DNA of 64,000 bases. Source: Bacteroidales bacterium (lineage in GTDB: Bacteria > Bacteroidota > Bacteroidia > Bacteroidales > JAADJA01). Under the pieces are notes generated by a model. That model saw only the letters and a program-made list of their open reading frames with translations, made no database searches and had not been told where the DNA came from. Positions within the stretch are counted from its first letter, which is position 1. The number at the start of each line of letters is the position of its first letter. The translations under genes and the position numbers were made by a program. The stretch spans positions 30,485 through 94,484 of the forward strand of contig JAGVPB010000014.1 in NCBI GenBank assembly GCA_020052415.1, given 5' to 3'. This document shows, one piece after another, positions 35,808-45,178 of this stretch.

Positions 35808-38800
35808 TTAACTATGTTGTTCAGAATTTTCATTGATATCTTCCACATTCTTATTTCTCACCTTTGTTAGATATCCAACTGATGAAAGTGTATGCAATTC
35901 CTCAAGCAAATGATACCGCCTTGCATTGTCGAATAATTTCGAAACCCTGCTTTCCTTGTCGTTGGTATTGCCAAAAACAATGGCTTTCGTAGGGCAAGCC
36001 TGAGCGCAGGCAACATTTATTTCTCCATCTTCCAGCATACGGTTTTCATTTTTTGCCTTCAGCTTTTTCTCCTGAATCCGCTGTATGCACATCGAGCATT
36101 TCTCAACAACACCCCTTTCCCTTACAACCACATCCGGATTAAGAACCATTTTGCTCAACTCATCATTGAAGTTATAATCGAATTTTTCATTGTCGGCATA
36201 CCGATACCAGTTGAAACGGCGTACGCGATAAGGGCAGTTGTTCATGCAGTACCTGGTTCCGATGCACCGATTGTAAGCCATCTGGTTCAATCCTTCCTTG
36301 CTGTGCGGAGTAGCTGCTACAGGACAAACATTTTCGCAGGGCGCATTATCGCAATGCTGGCACATCACCGGCTGATGAAACACTTCAGGATTTTCAGGCT
36401 CAAGATTGAAGAATTCATCCGGCCCGATCTTCTCAGGTGGAACCGCGGAATAATACCTGTCAATGCGAATCCAGTGCATGATCCTTTTTTTACGAACCTC
36501 CTCTTTTCCGATCACGGCTACATTATTTTCAGCCTGACATGCGATCACGCAGGCGCTGCAACCGATACACTTATTCAGGTCAATGGCAAGCTCCCAGTGG
36601 AAACTATCGTAATGCGGCTTTTTATACAGCGAAACGGCTTTCTCTTCGGTGATCCTGTGAAGTTCATTGCCCGATTCAGGGTTTTGCTGCCACTTACCGA
36701 GAACAGTTTCACGAACCAGCGGCCTGCCTTCCATCTGGTGATGGGTTTGGGTAGTGGCAAGTGGATAGGTCGAACCCGTCTTTTCAATTGTGATTGATGA
36801 AATACTATATTGTTTCGAACCATTAATAAAACTCGCCAATACAAAAGCATTCTTACCAAGATTATTGGCCACCTTGCCGCCATCGGTCCTGCCATAGCCA
36901 ATTGCAATTGCAGCCGTCCCATAAGGCTGGCCGGGTTGCAGCATCACAGGCAATTCCATGGTTCCGTTGATCTTTACCAAATCTTCCATGGCGAACCCGT
37001 TTTCCTTTGCCCAGGTTGGCGACAAAGCAAGATAGTTGTCCCAGACAGCCTTTGTGATCGGGTCGGGAAGTTCCTGTAACCAGGGATTGTTTGCCATTTT
37101 ACCTGTTCCCAGACCTACCTTTTCGTAAAGGGTCAGTTCTAACCCGGAAGCCGGCTTATCAGCAAACATTAGAGGCGCTAAGGACATCAGGTAGTCAAAG
37201 TTATATAGCGGACAGGCATATAAGCCTAACTGAACTTCAAAAACACCTTTCTGCAGAGTGTGATTCCAGAAATCGGTGAAGGAAAGGTATTCCGATTGTT
37301 TGGGATAAAGATTTTCTTCCCAGTATTTTTGGATGTAAGAATGAATATCCATAGTATTTCCGGCCCATTTCAGCAGGCTTTCGCCCATTTGCCGGGTATC
37401 AAACAACTTTTGAATGCAGGGTTGGGCCAGACTGTAAATTCCGGTGAAAGGCTCTGCATCGCCCCAGGATTCGAGGCTGTGATTGTCCGGACACACATAA
37501 GTGCAAAGTTTCGTGGTTTCATCAGGAGTTTCTCCAAAAGAAACAGATAGCTTTACATTTTTTAGTGCATTTATAAATTTCGCCGGATCGTAATAATCGT
37601 AAGCGGGATTCACATTATATACGAATAGTGCATCTACTTTTCCCTGCTCCATTTCACCGAGCAGCATTTCGAACCGCTCATCAATCCCCTTTTTCAAATT
37701 CGACGACCTTTCAAATCCCAGTGTTGAACCCTGGTTCCCTGTAAGAAAATTAATTGCATTGACCAACGTCTGAATATGAACATCGTTGGTTCCGGAAACA
37801 GTCAAAGACTTGCCCTGATGCAACATAAGGTCTTCAGCCAGTTTTGAAATATCCACCGGAGACGCCTGCACCTGAATCTGAGGTGTTCCGGATTTTGCTG
37901 CAATGTAATTGTAAAGGTTCGCGAGGATCACTTTTTCGTCGGAAGGCTTAATCGGGTAACGGATATCCGCATTGCTGCCTGTGAGCGACATCCACGACTC
38001 GAACTGATAATGTTTCGAAATGGTGTTTTTTCCGTTGGTCAGGTCGCGCGATTTGGAATATTGCAAAGCATACTCCACAGGTGACAGCCAGCTTCCCAGG
38101 AAATCACAGTTAAATCCTGCAATCACTTCAGTATCAGCAAAATTATAGCGCATCACCGCTTCTTTGCCAAAGGTTTCAAAATTGGCTTTACGCATTGCCG
38201 AATAAGAAACGGTATCATAATAAATGACCTCTGTATTCGGGTATTTGGTTTTAAATTCTTCGAAAATCCTAAGCATCGAGGGACTGATAACTGAAGCCGA
38301 CAGGATGATAATTTTTCCACCGGTAACATTTATGCCTGATAAAGCATTTGTTATTTCACTGTCGAGGGTAGTCCAATCGGTTTTTTGCCCGTTTTTCAAA
38401 GGGTGATTCAGACGATAAGAGTCATAGAGTCCAAGTACGGAAGCCTGGATGCGTGCATTCGTTCCCCCTTCCGTAATGCTTGAAAGTTCATTTCCCTCAA
38501 TTTTAATCGGACGGCCATCTCTCACTTTCACAACAACCGGGCAGTAATCATTTCCATCATAAAAAGTGGAGGCATAATGGCTTGCTGTTCCCGGTGTTAC
38601 TTCTTCAGGTTTATTGAGGAAAGGAATGGCTTTTCTAACAGGCTGCTCGCAACTGGCTGCCAGTGCGGCGGTGCTGACGGAAAACCCAAGCATCTTCAGG
38701 AAATCACGGCGGTTCGATTTCAATTTGCTTTTAACTTCATCCTCTGTCAACCCCTCAATAGAAAATTCCGGGGCCACCTCATTAGCCGGGATGTTTCCTT

Positions 38801-38846
38801 CCTGATTCTCTTTGAGTTCATCTAAACTTTTCCAGTATTTTTTCAT
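35808..38846 (-). CDS. actB: alternative complex III subunit ActB (molybdopterin-oxidoreductase-like, Fe-S)
   Basis: A 1012-residue protein. Near residue 44 there is a twin-arginine motif, NRRDFLKMLGFSVSTAALA, so it is exported folded. Residues 80-720 resemble the molybdopterin oxidoreductase fold, although ActB proteins are known to lack the cofactor. From about 760 the ferredoxin-like domain holds four cysteine clusters: CIGCSACVIAC, CQHCDNAPCENVCP, CIGTRYCMNNCPYR with CSMC, and CAQACPTKAI, giving the 4Fe-4S and 3Fe-4S relay. It accepts electrons from quinol through ActC and passes them to the hemes of ActA. It starts 35 bp after the actA stop. Confidence 0.94.
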   Translation of the reverse strand: MKKYWKSLDELKENQEGNIPANEVAPEFSIEGLTEDEVKSKLKSNRRDFLKMLGFSVSTAALAASCEQPVRKAIPFLNKPEEVTPGTASHYASTFYDGNDYCPVVVKVRDGRPIKIEGNELSSITEGGTNARIQASVLGLYDSYRLNHPLKNGQKTDWTTLDSEITNALSGINVTGGKIIILSASVISPSMLRIFEEFKTKYPNTEVIYYDTVSYSAMRKANFETFGKEAVMRYNFADTEVIAGFNCDFLGSWLSPVEYALQYSKSRDLTNGKNTISKHYQFESWMSLTGSNADIRYPIKPSDEKVILANLYNYIAAKSGTPQIQVQASPVDISKLAEDLMLHQGKSLTVSGTNDVHIQTLVNAINFLTGNQGSTLGFERSSNLKKGIDERFEMLLGEMEQGKVDALFVYNVNPAYDYYDPAKFINALKNVKLSVSFGETPDETTKLCTYVCPDNHSLESWGDAEPFTGIYSLAQPCIQKLFDTRQMGESLLKWAGNTMDIHSYIQKYWEENLYPKQSEYLSFTDFWNHTLQKGVFEVQLGLYACPLYNFDYLMSLAPLMFADKPASGLELTLYEKVGLGTGKMANNPWLQELPDPITKAVWDNYLALSPTWAKENGFAMEDLVKINGTMELPVMLQPGQPYGTAAIAIGYGRTDGGKVANNLGKNAFVLASFINGSKQYSISSITIEKTGSTYPLATTQTHHQMEGRPLVRETVLGKWQQNPESGNELHRITEEKAVSLYKKPHYDSFHWELAIDLNKCIGCSACVIACQAENNVAVIGKEEVRKKRIMHWIRIDRYYSAVPPEKIGPDEFFNLEPENPEVFHQPVMCQHCDNAPCENVCPVAATPHSKEGLNQMAYNRCIGTRYCMNNCPYRVRRFNWYRYADNEKFDYNFNDELSKMVLNPDVVVRERGVVEKCSMCIQRIQEKKLKAKNENRMLEDGEINVACAQACPTKAIVFGNTNDKESRVSKLFDNARRYHLLEELHTLSSVGYLTKVRNKNVEDINENSEQHS

Positions 38847-38881
38847 ATTTGGAATGATCGTTTAATCAATGGTATATTTTA

Positions 38882-40036
38882 TTAATAATGGCACAACTGG
38901 CAGTTGTTGCCGCCAATGTCATCCACAGTTACCCGGCTTCGTGTTCCGGCTTTGATCTCTTCCTGGTATTTTGCAAATTCTTTATAAAACTCATTTTCTT
39001 TAAATTGTACATTGGTGTTCCTGTGACAATTAACACACCACCCCATGCCAAGGTTTTCGACCTGGACAATTTTATCCATTTCTTCAACTTTTCCATGACA
39101 TTCCTGGCACTGTCTTTTGCCGACATTAACATGCTGAGCATGACTAAACCAAACGTGGTCGGGAAGATTGTGCACCCTCACCCATTCAATTGGTTTTTTC
39201 GTATTCCACGAATTAACCACTTTAGCTATTTCAACTTCGCCGGTGATTTTTCCTTTTTTTACAACATTATGGCAATTCATGCAAACCGCTGTGGAAGGAA
39301 ATCCGGCGCTTTTGCTTTCCATCGCAGTACTATGGCAGTACAAACAATTGATCTGGTTTTGCGTAGCATGAACTTTATGTGAGAACCAAACCGGCTGGTC
39401 GGGCGAATAACCCTGCTGACGGCCAAGCTCCTTTGCTTCGACATAAACTATTTCGCCCAGAACAAAAATGGAAACAAAAATGATAATGACGTGAACGAAA
39501 TAGGCTTTGATGATCTTTGTAAAAGTCAGGTCAATCAGGGCAATGAGAAACAGTACAAAAAATATTATAAAAGTAGGCCGGGTGTTTCCGGGTCCGTATT
39601 TTTGCTTTTGCATCTTTAATGACGAATCATCCTGGCCGGAGGCAGGTACATCTGATTTTGGCTTTTCTGCTGTAGTCGTCGAAGTTACCGCGGTTTCATC
39701 ATAATTCTTGATATAAGTGAGTATCCCTCTGATCTGATCATCGGTCAGATTATTGTCGGGCATAGGAATTTTATTGTTTTCTTCAAATAATTTTACTGCG
39801 ACAGGATCGCCGTTTTTTACCATTGTTTGTGAAGATTTGATAAAGCTGATCAACCATGCTTCATCGTGGCGGTCATTCACTCCTTTTAAATCGGGGCCTA
39901 TCAGTTTTCCTTTACCAATAGTATGACATGCCGAACATACAGTATATTCAACCGGTGGCTGGTTCTGTGCAGCAGTGGTCAAAGAAAAAATTATAAAAAA
40001 TAAAAACAGGGGGGTGAATATTATTCTATTTCTCAT
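38882..40036 (-). CDS. actA: alternative complex III subunit ActA (multiheme cytochrome c)
   Basis: A 384-residue protein. I start at 40036 (MRNRIIFTPLFLFFIIFSLTT signal peptide); the ATG 27 codons upstream adds an unlikely leader. There are six CxxCH motifs. CSACH near residue 34 belongs to a class I cytochrome c-like domain with a Met ligand in NKIPMPDNNLTDDQIRGIL. A linker and one membrane helix (FIIFFVLFLIALIDLTF) follow. The C-terminal pentaheme domain has CLYCH, CMNCH, CQECH, CVNCH and CQLCH. The last five are the standard ActA hemes; the N-terminal monoheme domain is a fusion. It is the first gene of the operon actABCDEF. No cytochrome oxidase genes are present downstream. Confidence 0.92.
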   Translation of the reverse strand: MRNRIIFTPLFLFFIIFSLTTAAQNQPPVEYTVCSACHTIGKGKLIGPDLKGVNDRHDEAWLISFIKSSQTMVKNGDPVAVKLFEENNKIPMPDNNLTDDQIRGILTYIKNYDETAVTSTTTAEKPKSDVPASGQDDSSLKMQKQKYGPGNTRPTFIIFFVLFLIALIDLTFTKIIKAYFVHVIIIFVSIFVLGEIVYVEAKELGRQQGYSPDQPVWFSHKVHATQNQINCLYCHSTAMESKSAGFPSTAVCMNCHNVVKKGKITGEVEIAKVVNSWNTKKPIEWVRVHNLPDHVWFSHAQHVNVGKRQCQECHGKVEEMDKIVQVENLGMGWCVNCHRNTNVQFKENEFYKEFAKYQEEIKAGTRSRVTVDDIGGNNCQLCHY

Positions 40037-40106
40037 TTGAAGTAAAAATTTATTCAATAAGTAATAATAAAAATTGAGGAAATGAAATTTTATTTTTTGA
40101 AAGGAG

Positions 40107-40114
40107 CAAAAATA
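40107..40114 (-). promoter_or_regulatory. probable -7 box of the act operon
   Basis: TATTTTTG on the minus strand, about 70 bp upstream of actA. No clear TTG lies at the right distance, so the call is tentative. Confidence 0.4.
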
Positions 40115-40522
40115 CAAAAAGACGAATTATAATTTGGTAGTCTTTTACCGCAATAATTTAATTTTTATAAAAAATTATAAACATAAAATATTTGGACCAA
40201 ATTTAATTTTGATGTACTGACATAATTTTGCTGATGATTTATACCTTGTAAATAGGATCAAAATAAGCCATATCACTTTGCCAGTAATGCTTCGATATTA
40301 ATAGAACCGCACCATGCCTGAAAAGGATTTCCCGTAGGGAATCAACATCATGATAAGTATAGTCCTTGTTTATGTCCTAAGGACAATTGAAACTATTAAA
40401 CAAAATAATTTTATTGGCATGAAGTCCTACGGGCTAAAAATTACTGATATGCCTAACTCGGACGAAGAAAATGAATTCTATCAAGTTAAATTTGTGGACC
40501 TTCTTATTTCAGGATAAATTTT
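40115..40522. other. gene-free intergenic stretch with repeat fragments
   Basis: No coding sequence is recognised. CCCGTAGG (40332-40339) pairs with CCTACGGG (40427-40434), and GGATTTCCCGTAGGGAATC is itself nearly palindromic. The TGTCCTAAGGACA word at 40373-40385 is another small palindrome. These look like a REP-type remnant between the act operon and the TPM genes. Confidence 0.45.
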
Positions 40523-41329
40523 TTACCAGCTCCCGCTTGCGCCGCCGCCGCCGAAGCTGCCGCCGCCGAAACCTCCGAATCCGCCTCCGCCTCCCCCGCC
40601 GAATCCTCCTGAGCCGGACCGGAAATCGCCAAAGGAACCGCCACGGCCTCCGCCTAACATACTTCCCAGCATCAGTGCCGTCCAGAACGGCATGCTGCTG
40701 CTGCCGGTGGTATATTGTTTACCACGGTTCCTGCCAATCATTGAAATGACAATAATTAAAATAATAATCGGTATGAGAAATCCGTAAGGACTGCTTTTGC
40801 CTTTTCTTTTTGCATATTGATCGGCAGTAAATTGTCCTGCTGCAAGCGACATTATCGCTTTGACAGCCGCATCCAGTCCGCCGTAATAATCATTGCTTTT
40901 AAAATGAGGGATCATCTCATTTTCGATGATCTGCTTGGCTGTAATATCAGGAATTATCGGTTCAAGCCCATAGCCAACATCAATATTAACCTCTCCCTTG
41001 CCTTCAGCATTTTTGGGTTTTAAAACAATGATGGCTCCGTTGTTGAATTTCTTTTGTCCAACTTTCCACTTTTGCCCCAGGCGCTGCGAATAGTCAACGA
41101 TATCGTACGCTCCAAGATCACTGATGATCACGATGGTGATCTGGGTAGAGTTGGTATCGCTGAAAGCCACGAGCTTTCTCTCAAGTGTATTGTTTTCCTG
41201 GTCGTTTAACAATCCGGCAAAATCATTGACCAACCTTGGGGGACTTGGTGGATCGGGCAGATCCTGTGCATTAACCTGACTTATGCTTACAGCTAAAAGA
41301 ATGAGCAGCCAGTTCCTGATTTTTGACAT
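40523..41329 (-). CDS. TPM domain membrane protein with glycine-rich tail (YgcG-like)
   Basis: A 268-residue protein. A signal peptide (NWLLILLAVSISQVNA) leads into a TPM domain (LVNDFAGLLNDQENNTLERK then TQITIVIISDLGAYDI and NGAIIVLKP and VNIDVGYGLEPIIPD). A membrane helix (YGFLIPIIILIIVISMIG) follows, and the tail is almost pure Gly, Phe and Ser (SGGFGGGGGGGFGGFGGGSF). The start at 41329 is chosen before the signal; an ATG 6 codons upstream is possible. TPM domains bind metal and are linked to membrane protein repair or phosphatase activity in some lineages. It is the third gene of a lemA-TPM-TPM unit. Confidence 0.88.
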   Translation of the reverse strand: MSKIRNWLLILLAVSISQVNAQDLPDPPSPPRLVNDFAGLLNDQENNTLERKLVAFSDTNSTQITIVIISDLGAYDIVDYSQRLGQKWKVGQKKFNNGAIIVLKPKNAEGKGEVNIDVGYGLEPIIPDITAKQIIENEMIPHFKSNDYYGGLDAAVKAIMSLAAGQFTADQYAKRKGKSSPYGFLIPIIILIIVISMIGRNRGKQYTTGSSSMPFWTALMLGSMLGGGRGGSFGDFRSGSGGFGGGGGGGFGGFGGGSFGGGGASGSW

Positions 41330-41349
41330 TTCTTTATGGTTATACAATT

Positions 41350-41790
41350 TTATTTTTCACCAAATGATATCTCATCCGACAGTTCGTTAACATCGTCTTT
41401 CTTATAAGGAAAGTGTTTTTTTAATTGCTGGCCTGCCAGTGTGATGCCTTCTGCCAGCCCTTCACTAAACCTGTTATCTTTAAAATAATTAAGCATTTTA
41501 TCGCGTACTTCATCCCAGAAATTTTCAGGAACCACACTGTTTATCCCGGCATCTCCAAGAACGGCAAATCTCCTGTTTTTGAGCGCAAGATAAAAAAGGA
41601 CTCCATTTCTCAGGTCGGTTTTATGCATTTCGAGTTGTTTAAACACAACCGAGGCTCTGTCCAGTACATCTCTATTGCATTTTTCTTCGATATGAACCCT
41701 GATCTCACCAGAGGTATCAAGTTCCGCATTTTTGATTGCAAGTGAAATGTCATCCTTCTGCTGAGGGGTAAAAAATGATCTGGCCGACAT
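41350..41790 (-). CDS. TPM domain protein
   Basis: A 146-residue soluble TPM-fold protein with no signal or membrane helix. Segments typical of the family: DISLAIKNAELDTSGEIRVH (near 14), NGVLFYLALKNRRFAVLGDA (near 60) and FSEGLAEGITLAGQQLKKHF (near 105). It lies between lemA (11 bp upstream) and the larger TPM gene (20 bp downstream), so the three are co-transcribed. Confidence 0.88.
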   Translation of the reverse strand: MSARSFFTPQQKDDISLAIKNAELDTSGEIRVHIEEKCNRDVLDRASVVFKQLEMHKTDLRNGVLFYLALKNRRFAVLGDAGINSVVPENFWDEVRDKMLNYFKDNRFSEGLAEGITLAGQQLKKHFPYKKDDVNELSDEISFGEK

Positions 41791-41801
41791 GCTTTTAGTA
41801 T

Positions 41802-42401
41802 TTAGAATTTAACTTCAGGAGCTTTTTCCGCACCTTCCTGTGCTTTAAAATATGCTTTCTTTTCAAAACCGAAGAGAGAAGCATAAATATTCTTCGGGAA
41901 CGACCTGATGAAGGAATTGTATTCCTGCGATTTGGTATTGAAATTCATACGTTCGACAGTGATCCTGTTTTCAGTCCGTTCAAGCTGAGTTTGAAGATCG
42001 AGAAAGTTTTGATTTGCTTTAAGGTCGGGGTATTTTTCAACCACAACAAGAAGTCGCGATAAAGCCGAACTCAACTGATCTTGTGCGGCCTGAAACTGCT
42101 GCATCGAAGCTTCATTCAGGTTTGTGGGATCAATGGTCACCGAGGTTGCTTTCGACCGTGCCAGGGTCACTGCTTCAAAAGTTTCTCTTTCATGCTCGGC
42201 ATAACCTTTAACGGTTGCCACCAGGTTTGGTATAAGATCAGCCCTTCGCTGGTAAACATTTTCGACCTGAGCCCACTGCGAGGAAACACCCTCGTCCATG
42301 GTAACCATATTATTGTAGGTTCCCTTTATGGAAGTGTACATGATTATTGCAAGCAGTAAAATAACTGCAATTATGATCCACGATTTTTTAATATTCTTCA
42401 T
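41802..42401 (-). CDS. LemA family protein
   Basis: A 199-residue membrane-anchored helical protein. One N-terminal helix (SWIIIAVILLLAIIMYTSI) is followed by the LemA core: YNNMVTMDEGVSSQWAQVEN then VYQRRADLIPNLVATVKGYA, AQDQLSSALSRLLVVVEKYPDLK and ENRITVERMNFN. The last part, FNTKSQEYNSFIRSFPKNIY, is also highly conserved in the family. LemA and TPM genes often occur together. The role is not established; envelope stress or membrane protein turnover has been proposed. Confidence 0.93.
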   Translation of the reverse strand: MKNIKKSWIIIAVILLLAIIMYTSIKGTYNNMVTMDEGVSSQWAQVENVYQRRADLIPNLVATVKGYAEHERETFEAVTLARSKATSVTIDPTNLNEASMQQFQAAQDQLSSALSRLLVVVEKYPDLKANQNFLDLQTQLERTENRITVERMNFNTKSQEYNSFIRSFPKNIYASLFGFEKKAYFKAQEGAEKAPEVKF

Positions 42402-42496
42402 TTCTTTTCTAATTATAATTTGACGTTAATATTATTTGTTAAACAGTGTAAAAGACGTGTCTCATTATGACTTGTGACAACGCCGGATAATTTATT

Positions 42497-43024
42497 ACCA
42501 CATAGACACATAGAACACATAGTTCAATATAATACTTGGTAATAAGATCAATTTTATTCCAATGCCTGGTAAATCTCGTTTACTAATGTTTTCTGTCCAT
42601 AGTTCATAATGTTTGTACAATTAAAATTAATGATAATGCCTTTTGGTTTGTGAAGCATCTGCATATACGACAAAACTATTGCCTCATGAATGGGCAATAT
42701 TCCTTCCATAGCTTTAAGTTCAACGATAATCAGGTCATTAACTAGAACATCAAATCGCAGGTCCGCATCAAGATAAATCCCCTTATAAACAAGAGGTACC
42801 TTCTGTTGTGACATATATTGCATTCCTCTAAGCCCTAACTCATGGATAAAGCATCTTTCATATATACTTTCAAGCAATCCGGGACCAAGATGTTTATGAA
42901 CCTCAATTGCACAGCCTAAAATCTTATATGTAAGGTCATCAATATACTTCTTCGTTAATTCCATTTTTATTAACTCTATAAATAGAAAAAGTGAAAAGCT
43001 ATGTGTACTATGTGCCTATGTGGT
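42497..43024. mobile_element. palindrome-bounded element carrying a GxxExxY gene
   Basis: The terminal inverted repeats 42497-42522 and 42999-43024 are 26 bp long and match at 24 positions. The left one starts ACCACATAGACACATAG and the right one, reversed, starts ACCACATAGGCACATAG. The only gene inside is the nuclease-like GxxExxY gene. Gene-less palindromes with the same ends occur at 23361-23440 and, decayed, at 12131-12245. No target duplication is obvious at the ends. I infer a mobile or repeat-propagating unit with the GxxExxY protein as a possible mobility factor. Confidence 0.6.
42554..42964 (-). CDS. GxxExxY family protein (PD-(D/E)XK-like)
   Basis: A 136-residue protein with the name-giving motif in GPGLLESIYERCFIHEL (Gly, Glu, Tyr near residues 28-36). 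The PD-(D/E)XK-like nuclease core is suggested by LDADLRFDVLVND and IIVELKAMEGI, where the Asp and the E-x-K would be the metal site. The C-terminal helix has the usual LSYMQMLHKPKGIIINFN. The function of the family is not established. It is cytoplasmic. The gene sits wholly inside a 528-bp element bounded by inverted repeats, separate from lemA and htpG. Confidence 0.88.
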   Translation of the reverse strand: MELTKKYIDDLTYKILGCAIEVHKHLGPGLLESIYERCFIHELGLRGMQYMSQQKVPLVYKGIYLDADLRFDVLVNDLIIVELKAMEGILPIHEAIVLSYMQMLHKPKGIIINFNCTNIMNYGQKTLVNEIYQALE

Positions 43025-43113
43025 TCCATCCTTTTCCCTTAAATAAAATTAAATCCTCATAACCAGGTTCGAAATAAATTATATCAGCAGTGTCAGAATT
43101 TTGCAAAATAATA

Positions 43114-45018
43114 CTATTTCCCTATAAGTTCAACACTTCTTTTTATAAAGTCTGTCAATTCCTGGCCTTTCAGTAGATTTTGAGAAAGCCTTGCCAGATC
43201 GGTTACCTGCTTTACAAGATTCTCCTGCCGGTCATTATCCGGTTCATTTAAAATATCCGAAATTAATTTATGGTTCGAATTGATAACAAGGTTGTATGAA
43301 TCTGGCAGGGAACCCATATAATCCATACCGCCTCCTAGTTTCGACATATCTTTCATTCGCCTCATGAATTCAGGTTGTGTAATAATTACCGGCTTATCTG
43401 TCTCACTCAGGCTTTCGAAAACGATGGAATATTTTTCTTTAGCTGCATATTTTTCAAAAAGCGGTTTCAGCTTTTCCTGATCTTTATCGCTGAGTTTCGA
43501 GGGCTGGATATCTTCCTTTTTGATGAGCTTGTCAACCACATCAGCATCCACGCGGGTAAAAGATGAATTTTCGAACTTCTGTTCCAGGGTATTAATGAAA
43601 TGATTATCAATTACGCCGCTCATATCGAGTACATCATAACCTCTTTCCTTTGCAGTCTCAATAAAAGCATGTTGTTCTTCCTTGTCCGTCGAGTAGAGGT
43701 AAACCAATTTTTTGTCTTTATCTTTCTGAGCGGGTTCGATGAGCTTTTTATAATCTTCATACGTAAAATATTTACCATCAACATTTTTGAAAAGAGCAAA
43801 TTTTTCAGCTTTATCGTAAAACTTAGGTTCAGAAAGCATTCCGTAATGGATAAAAATTTTGATATCGTCCCATTTCTTTTCGAACTCTTCACGGCTGTTC
43901 TTAAATAACTCTTCCAGTTTGTCCGAAACTTTTTTCATGATGTGGTTCGAAATTTTTTTAACACTTGCATCACTTTGCAGGTAGCTCCTCGAAACATTTA
44001 ACGGGATATCCGGCGAATCTATAACCCCATGAAGCAAGGTTAAAAAATCAGGAACAATTCCCTCGACTGAATCGGTAACAAAAACCTGATTGCTGTAAAG
44101 TTGGATTTTATCGCGCTGTACCTCGAAATTCCGCTTCACTTTCGGGAAGTATAGAATTCCTGTGAGATTAAACGGATAGTCAACATTGAGATGGATGTGG
44201 AAGAGCGGATCTTCAAAATTCATCGGATAAAGTTCCCTGTAAAATGATTTATAATCTTCATCCTTAAGATCGGCAGGTTTTTGAGTCCAGGCCGGTTTGG
44301 TGTTGTTGATAATACGGGGCTTTTCCACGTCCTTGTATTCATCCTTACCGTCTTTATCCTTAAGACCCGTCTTTTCATACGATTTCTCCATTCCGAACTG
44401 AATGGGAATCGGCAGGAACTTCGAATATTTTTTCAGCAATTCGAGTATCCTGTATTCTTCCAGAAATTCCTTTGATTCATCATTGATATGCAGAACGACT
44501 TCGGTCCCGCGATCTTCACGTTCAATTTCTTCCATTGAATATTCAGGGCTGCCGTCGCATTCCCAGCGAGTGGCTTTTGTCGGGCCGCCTTTTTTGTAGG
44601 TTTTTGTAAAGATCTCCACTTTGTCCGAAACCATAAACGAGGAATAAAATCCAAGCCCGAAGTGGCCAATCAGTGCGTTTTTGTCAGCATCGGATTTGCC
44701 TTTGTATTTCTTAATGAATTCTTCGGCGCTTGAAAATGCGATCTGGTTAATGTATTTGTCCAGTTCTTCGGCTGTCATGCCTATTCCTCTGTCCCTCACT
44801 TTAAGCAGTTTCTTCTTTTTATCCACCTCCACATAAATTGTGAGATCACCAAGTTCACCTTTAAATTTATCCATCGAGGCAAGAGTCTTCAGTTTTTGTG
44901 TAGCATCAACTGCGTTCGAAATTAACTCCCTCAGAAAAATTTCATGGTCGGAGTACAAAAATTTTTTTATAATCGGAAAAATGTTCTCTGTTTGTACGTT
45001 AATTGTTCCTTTTTGCAT
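43114..45018 (-). CDS. htpG: molecular chaperone HtpG (Hsp90)
   Basis: A 634-residue Hsp90. The GHKL ATPase domain shows FLRELISNAVDATQKLK (ATP-binding Asn near 33), VRDRGIGMTAEELDKYIN (near 76) and IGHFGLGFYSSFMVSD (near 120). The middle domain contains RNFEVQRDKIQLYSNQVFVT and LNVSRSYLQSDASVKKI with the catalytic-loop Arg. The start at 45018 (MQKGTINVQTENIFPIIKKF) matches the family N-terminus; an ATG 14 codons upstream is unlikely. The C-terminal dimerisation part is present. It is monocistronic. Confidence 0.95.
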   Translation of the reverse strand: MQKGTINVQTENIFPIIKKFLYSDHEIFLRELISNAVDATQKLKTLASMDKFKGELGDLTIYVEVDKKKKLLKVRDRGIGMTAEELDKYINQIAFSSAEEFIKKYKGKSDADKNALIGHFGLGFYSSFMVSDKVEIFTKTYKKGGPTKATRWECDGSPEYSMEEIEREDRGTEVVLHINDESKEFLEEYRILELLKKYSKFLPIPIQFGMEKSYEKTGLKDKDGKDEYKDVEKPRIINNTKPAWTQKPADLKDEDYKSFYRELYPMNFEDPLFHIHLNVDYPFNLTGILYFPKVKRNFEVQRDKIQLYSNQVFVTDSVEGIVPDFLTLLHGVIDSPDIPLNVSRSYLQSDASVKKISNHIMKKVSDKLEELFKNSREEFEKKWDDIKIFIHYGMLSEPKFYDKAEKFALFKNVDGKYFTYEDYKKLIEPAQKDKDKKLVYLYSTDKEEQHAFIETAKERGYDVLDMSGVIDNHFINTLEQKFENSSFTRVDADVVDKLIKKEDIQPSKLSDKDQEKLKPLFEKYAAKEKYSIVFESLSETDKPVIITQPEFMRRMKDMSKLGGGMDYMGSLPDSYNLVINSNHKLISDILNEPDNDRQENLVKQVTDLARLSQNLLKGQELTDFIKRSVELIGK

Positions 45019-45117
45019 ATCATGTTCAGTTTTAATAATTTCAGGCAGGTTGACAATCAAAGATTATTCCAGTGACGGAACTATGTCAAAATGGCGTTCG
45101 GGAATGTTAGATATTGG

Positions 45118-45170
45118 ATAACTCAGAACACAGAACTCTGAACCGAGAACCGAGATTTGAAACCTGTCGT
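45118..45170. repeat. text-like repeat (AACTCAGAACACAGAACTC)
   Basis: A short string of GAACTC/GAACCGAGAACCGAG words between htpG and the polysaccharide operon, of the same kind as 62735-62965. Confidence 0.5.
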
Positions 45171-45178
45171 GTAACTAT

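Noticed and set aside
32057..40036. A polysulfide or nitrite reductase operon (NrfD-like and Fe-S subunits)
   Set aside because: The full ActA-F set with DUF3341 and multiheme ActA identifies alternative complex III.
40471..40749. Arg-rich open frame on the plus strand
   Set aside because: It is the antisense of the glycine-rich tail of the TPM protein at 40523-41329.
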